Below, one piece after another: positions 23,013 to 24,425 of a stretch of DNA of 24,425 nt. The stretch comes from a virus. The position numbers and the translations under genes were made by a program. Position 1 is the stretch's first letter, and each line of letters begins with the position of its first letter. The DNA lies in IMG/VR virus record IMGVR_UViG_3300032287_000361, positions 1 to 24,425 of that record; one strand, given 5' to 3'. The notes beneath the pieces are model-generated. The model worked only from the letters and a program-made list of their open reading frames with translations. It was not told the DNA's origin and did not search any database.

Positions 23013-23345
23013 ATGAGCGAAGAGCGAGACCCACACAAAGCAGTTGATTACATTTTGAAGCACGCGTCGTTGTTTGCAAAAGCAAAGGCCGAGCGAACAT
23101 ACATCGAGCATTACCGAAAGAGCCTGAAAGGCATCTTGATGAAGCGGTCGATGGAGACCGCCATCGGGGCGCAGGAGCGTGAAGCGTATGCACACCCAGA
23201 GATGGTTGAGTTGCTCAAAGGGTTGCAGGCCGCTGTCGAAATCGAGGAGAAATTAAAGTGGGACATTACAGCCGCAGAACTCAGGGTGGAAATTTGGCGC
23301 ACTGAGCAAGCGAACAACAGGGCTGAAGGAAAGGCCACGATGTGA
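23013..23345 (+). CDS. Conserved-looking helical phage protein
   Basis: Protein of 110 residues, helical throughout. KAKAERTYIEHYRKSLKGILMKRS and GAQEREAYAHPEMVELLKGLQAAVEIEEKLKWDITAAELRVEIWRTEQANNR match a pattern I recognise from many uncharacterised early phage proteins (the Q-E-R-E-A-Y-A segment and the W-R-x-x-x-A-N-N-R end). The ribosome site aaggag lies 7 bases before the ATG. It may bind nucleic acid or a protein partner; its function is unknown. Confidence 0.7.
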   Translation: MSEERDPHKAVDYILKHASLFAKAKAERTYIEHYRKSLKGILMKRSMETAIGAQEREAYAHPEMVELLKGLQAAVEIEEKLKWDITAAELRVEIWRTEQANNRAEGKATM

Positions 23346-23737
23346 ACACCTATCAAGGCGTAGTGATGCACGCGACTGGCTGGGTGCTGGTCATGCTGGA
23401 TGGGTGGGAGATGCACACCCACTGGTTGGCCGTGCTTGGTTTTATTTTTTTAATTTATTCAATGTGGAGCATATGTATGAAGACACCAGAAGATGAAGCG
23501 TTTGAAGAGATTGACAAAGCACAGGGCTGGCGCAAACGCCAGATCGAGATGAAGCAGATCAACGATGAATTTGACGAGGAATACATCAAATACCGTGATG
23601 CGTTTCCAAAAGAAAAATTTATCATGCCTGTTGATCGCAACGATGTTCTCGAAGAAGTTGCAAAAGAGTTTGACAAGATGCCCTTTGGTGACACCGCCGC
23701 ATCGTTTGCAATCTTTGTTCGAGGTATGAAACGATGA
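23342..23737 (+). CDS. Membrane-anchored small phage protein
   Basis: Protein of 131 residues from GTG at 23342, which overlaps the preceding stop. Residues about 10-46 are hydrophobic (WVLVMLDG, then WLAVLGFIFLIYSMWSI), giving one or two membrane passes. The rest is soluble: MKTPEDEAFEEIDKAQGWRKRQ, then a C-terminal VAKEFDKMPFGDTAASFAIFVRGMK, an ending I associate with many small phage proteins. An internal ATG at 23477 begins exactly at the soluble part, so two products, or a recent fusion, are possible. Function unknown. Confidence 0.6.
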   Translation: MNTYQGVVMHATGWVLVMLDGWEMHTHWLAVLGFIFLIYSMWSICMKTPEDEAFEEIDKAQGWRKRQIEMKQINDEFDEEYIKYRDAFPKEKFIMPVDRNDVLEEVAKEFDKMPFGDTAASFAIFVRGMKR

Positions 23738-23880
23738 CCGACAAACCAAAGACTTGTCAGGTGTGCCGCCTGCGACCAGCAGACAAGCAGGTGCGAACCA
23801 GCAAGGGCGCTCCGCAATGGAGGTGCCAGACCTGCCACGACCTGAAGAACCGTGGCGGCTTTACAAAGGGCAAGCAATGA
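23734..23880 (+). CDS. Micro zinc-ribbon protein
   Basis: Protein of 48 residues with two CxxC knuckles, Cys8/Cys11 (CQVC) and Cys31/Cys34 (CQTC), separated by 19 residues, with many Lys and Arg. This is the layout of a small zinc ribbon that could bind nucleic acid or a protein. The ATG overlaps the previous stop and the stop overlaps the next start. The partner is unknown. Confidence 0.65.
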   Translation: MTDKPKTCQVCRLRPADKQVRTSKGAPQWRCQTCHDLKNRGGFTKGKQ

Positions 23881-23987
23881 TTGACACACTTATTGGCTTC
23901 GTAATTGGGGTGTTGCTTGTTGCTGTACCGTTATTTTTGTACGGCTTTATTTCGGCATGGGTAAGGGATAAGCAATGGCCACGCTGA
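23877..23987 (+). CDS. Micro membrane protein
   Basis: Protein of 36 residues with a single membrane segment (about 5-28: LIGFVIGVLLVAVPLFLYGF) and a basic tail WVRDKQWPR, suggesting N-out/C-in orientation by the positive-inside rule. The ATG overlaps the zinc-ribbon stop (ATGA), and its end overlaps the nuclease start by 13 bases. Unknown function; existence rests on the overlaps and the clear hydrophobic pattern. Confidence 0.55.
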   Translation: MIDTLIGFVIGVLLVAVPLFLYGFISAWVRDKQWPR

Positions 23988-24277
23988 AGGAAAAGAAGCA
24001 CATGAGCGCGGTGGCTGAACTGGGGTGCGCGGTTTGCAGGCGGATGGGGTACGAGGGTACGCCAGCAGAACTACACCATCCAAGGCGATTGGCGGGGGGC
24101 TGGGGCCGTTCTAGCCACATGAGTGTCATACCGCTATGCCCAGAGCATCATCGCGGCTCTACGGGCCTCCACGGCCTTGGCACAAAGGGCTTCGAGGCGC
24201 ACTACGGCTACGACGAGGCAGACCTGCTCAAAGACACCCTGTTGTTGCTGGGCCACGAAGTTAGGGAAAACACCTAG
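23975..24277 (+). CDS. Ref/HNH-like nuclease
   Basis: Protein of 100 residues with a zinc-stabilised HNH-type core. GCAVCRRMGY gives Cys18/Cys21, ELHHPRRLAGGWGRSSH gives the His34-His35 pair, VIPLCPEHHRG gives Cys55 and His58-His59, and GLHGLGTKGFEAHYG follows. This order is that of the P1 Ref family (RecA-dependent nuclease) and related small phage HNH proteins. P1 Ref cuts at RecA-made displacement loops; whether this short form does so is unknown. The start ATG follows taagggataagca and overlaps the previous gene. It ends the rightward operon. Confidence 0.85.
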   Translation: MATLKEKKHMSAVAELGCAVCRRMGYEGTPAELHHPRRLAGGWGRSSHMSVIPLCPEHHRGSTGLHGLGTKGFEAHYGYDEADLLKDTLLLLGHEVRENT

Positions 24278-24296
24278 AAAATAATTTAAAAAAGTC

Positions 24297-24324
24297 TTGC
24301 ACAGGTGAAATATGGTGTTACACT
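24297..24324 (+). promoter_or_regulatory. Promoter of the next rightward unit
   Basis: -35 TTGCAC (24297-24302) and -10 TACACT (24319-24324) are 16 bases apart, in an AT-rich gap of about 100 bases after the nuclease gene. The -35 shares the TTGC start and the 16-base spacing with both promoters of the central divergent region. A gene start follows at 24381. Confidence 0.55.
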
Positions 24325-24380
24325 TACCTCACTGACCAAGCAATTGTTGCAAGGCAGAACCAGAGAACAGAAAGCGAATT

Positions 24381-24425
24381 ATGAACAACGACATCAACTT
24401 CACATCAGTAGACACACTCGGCACA
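24381..24425 (+). CDS. Start of a rightward gene (3' end outside window)
   Basis: Fifteen codons are visible (MNNDINFTSVDTLGT), open to the window end. The ATG lies 57 bases after the putative -10. The ribosome site is weak (agaacagaaagcg). Too short for recognition of a family; listed because of the promoter in front of it. Confidence 0.5.
   Translation, partial: MNNDINFTSVDTLGT

Noticed and set aside
24278-24380. Possible tRNA or small RNA in the gap after the nuclease gene
   Set aside because: No cloverleaf or stable hairpin with T-run could be found; only a promoter is supported.

Overview
The window is part of a double-stranded DNA tailed bacteriophage genome. It carries a peptidoglycan peptidase, a head-to-tail adaptor, tail proteins, large internal or ejection-type virion proteins, and a divergent early region with recombination and replication genes. 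Genes are tightly packed with many ATGA-type overlaps, base composition is near 50% GC, and Shine-Dalgarno sites are plain, so the host is bacterial. The gene set (YdaS-like regulator, DUF1376-type replication protein, RusA, Ref-like nuclease) suggests a proteobacterial host; nothing here fixes the genus. The adaptor, nozzle-like protein and transglycosylase-bearing internal protein suggest a short-tailed (podovirus-like) particle. No integrase, tRNA or CRISPR array was found.

Layout. (1) 1-16650, rightward late region: end of an M15-type endolysin peptidase, adaptor, fibre-like protein, nozzle-like tail protein and a small protein. Then come an acyl carrier protein (ACP), a beta-ketoacyl-ACP synthase (KAS) with a complete Cys-His-Lys-His active site, and a GNAT-like small protein. 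Five large, mostly low-complexity virion proteins follow, the last with a lysozyme/transglycosylase-like domain. A rho-independent terminator at 16677-16700 closes this unit. (2) 19505-16699, leftward early operon: small protein, SSB-like protein, coiled-coil protein, PD-(D/E)XK exonuclease, three small proteins and a CxxCxxCC metal-chelating protein. (3) 19506-19624, a dyad-symmetric divergent promoter/operator. (4) 19625-24277, rightward early operon: Cro/YdaS-like regulator, DUF1376-type replication protein, CHC2-type primase zinc finger, DnaB-like helicase, RusA resolvase, several very small proteins (two with a single membrane segment, one zinc ribbon) and a Ref/HNH-like nuclease. A new promoter and the first codons of another gene end the window.

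How it fits together: the regulator probably controls both early operons from the shared operator. The rightward genes supply primase/helicase functions, and both arms supply recombination functions. The late unit builds the tail and the ejected proteins. The outstanding feature is the ACP-KAS pair, translationally coupled inside the tail/ejection gene cluster and followed by a GNAT-like protein at the position of T7 gene 13. This is a candidate phage-encoded acyl-chain system whose product and target are unknown. RTX-type nonapeptides in the downstream virion proteins raise the speculative possibility of an acylated, calcium-binding virion protein.
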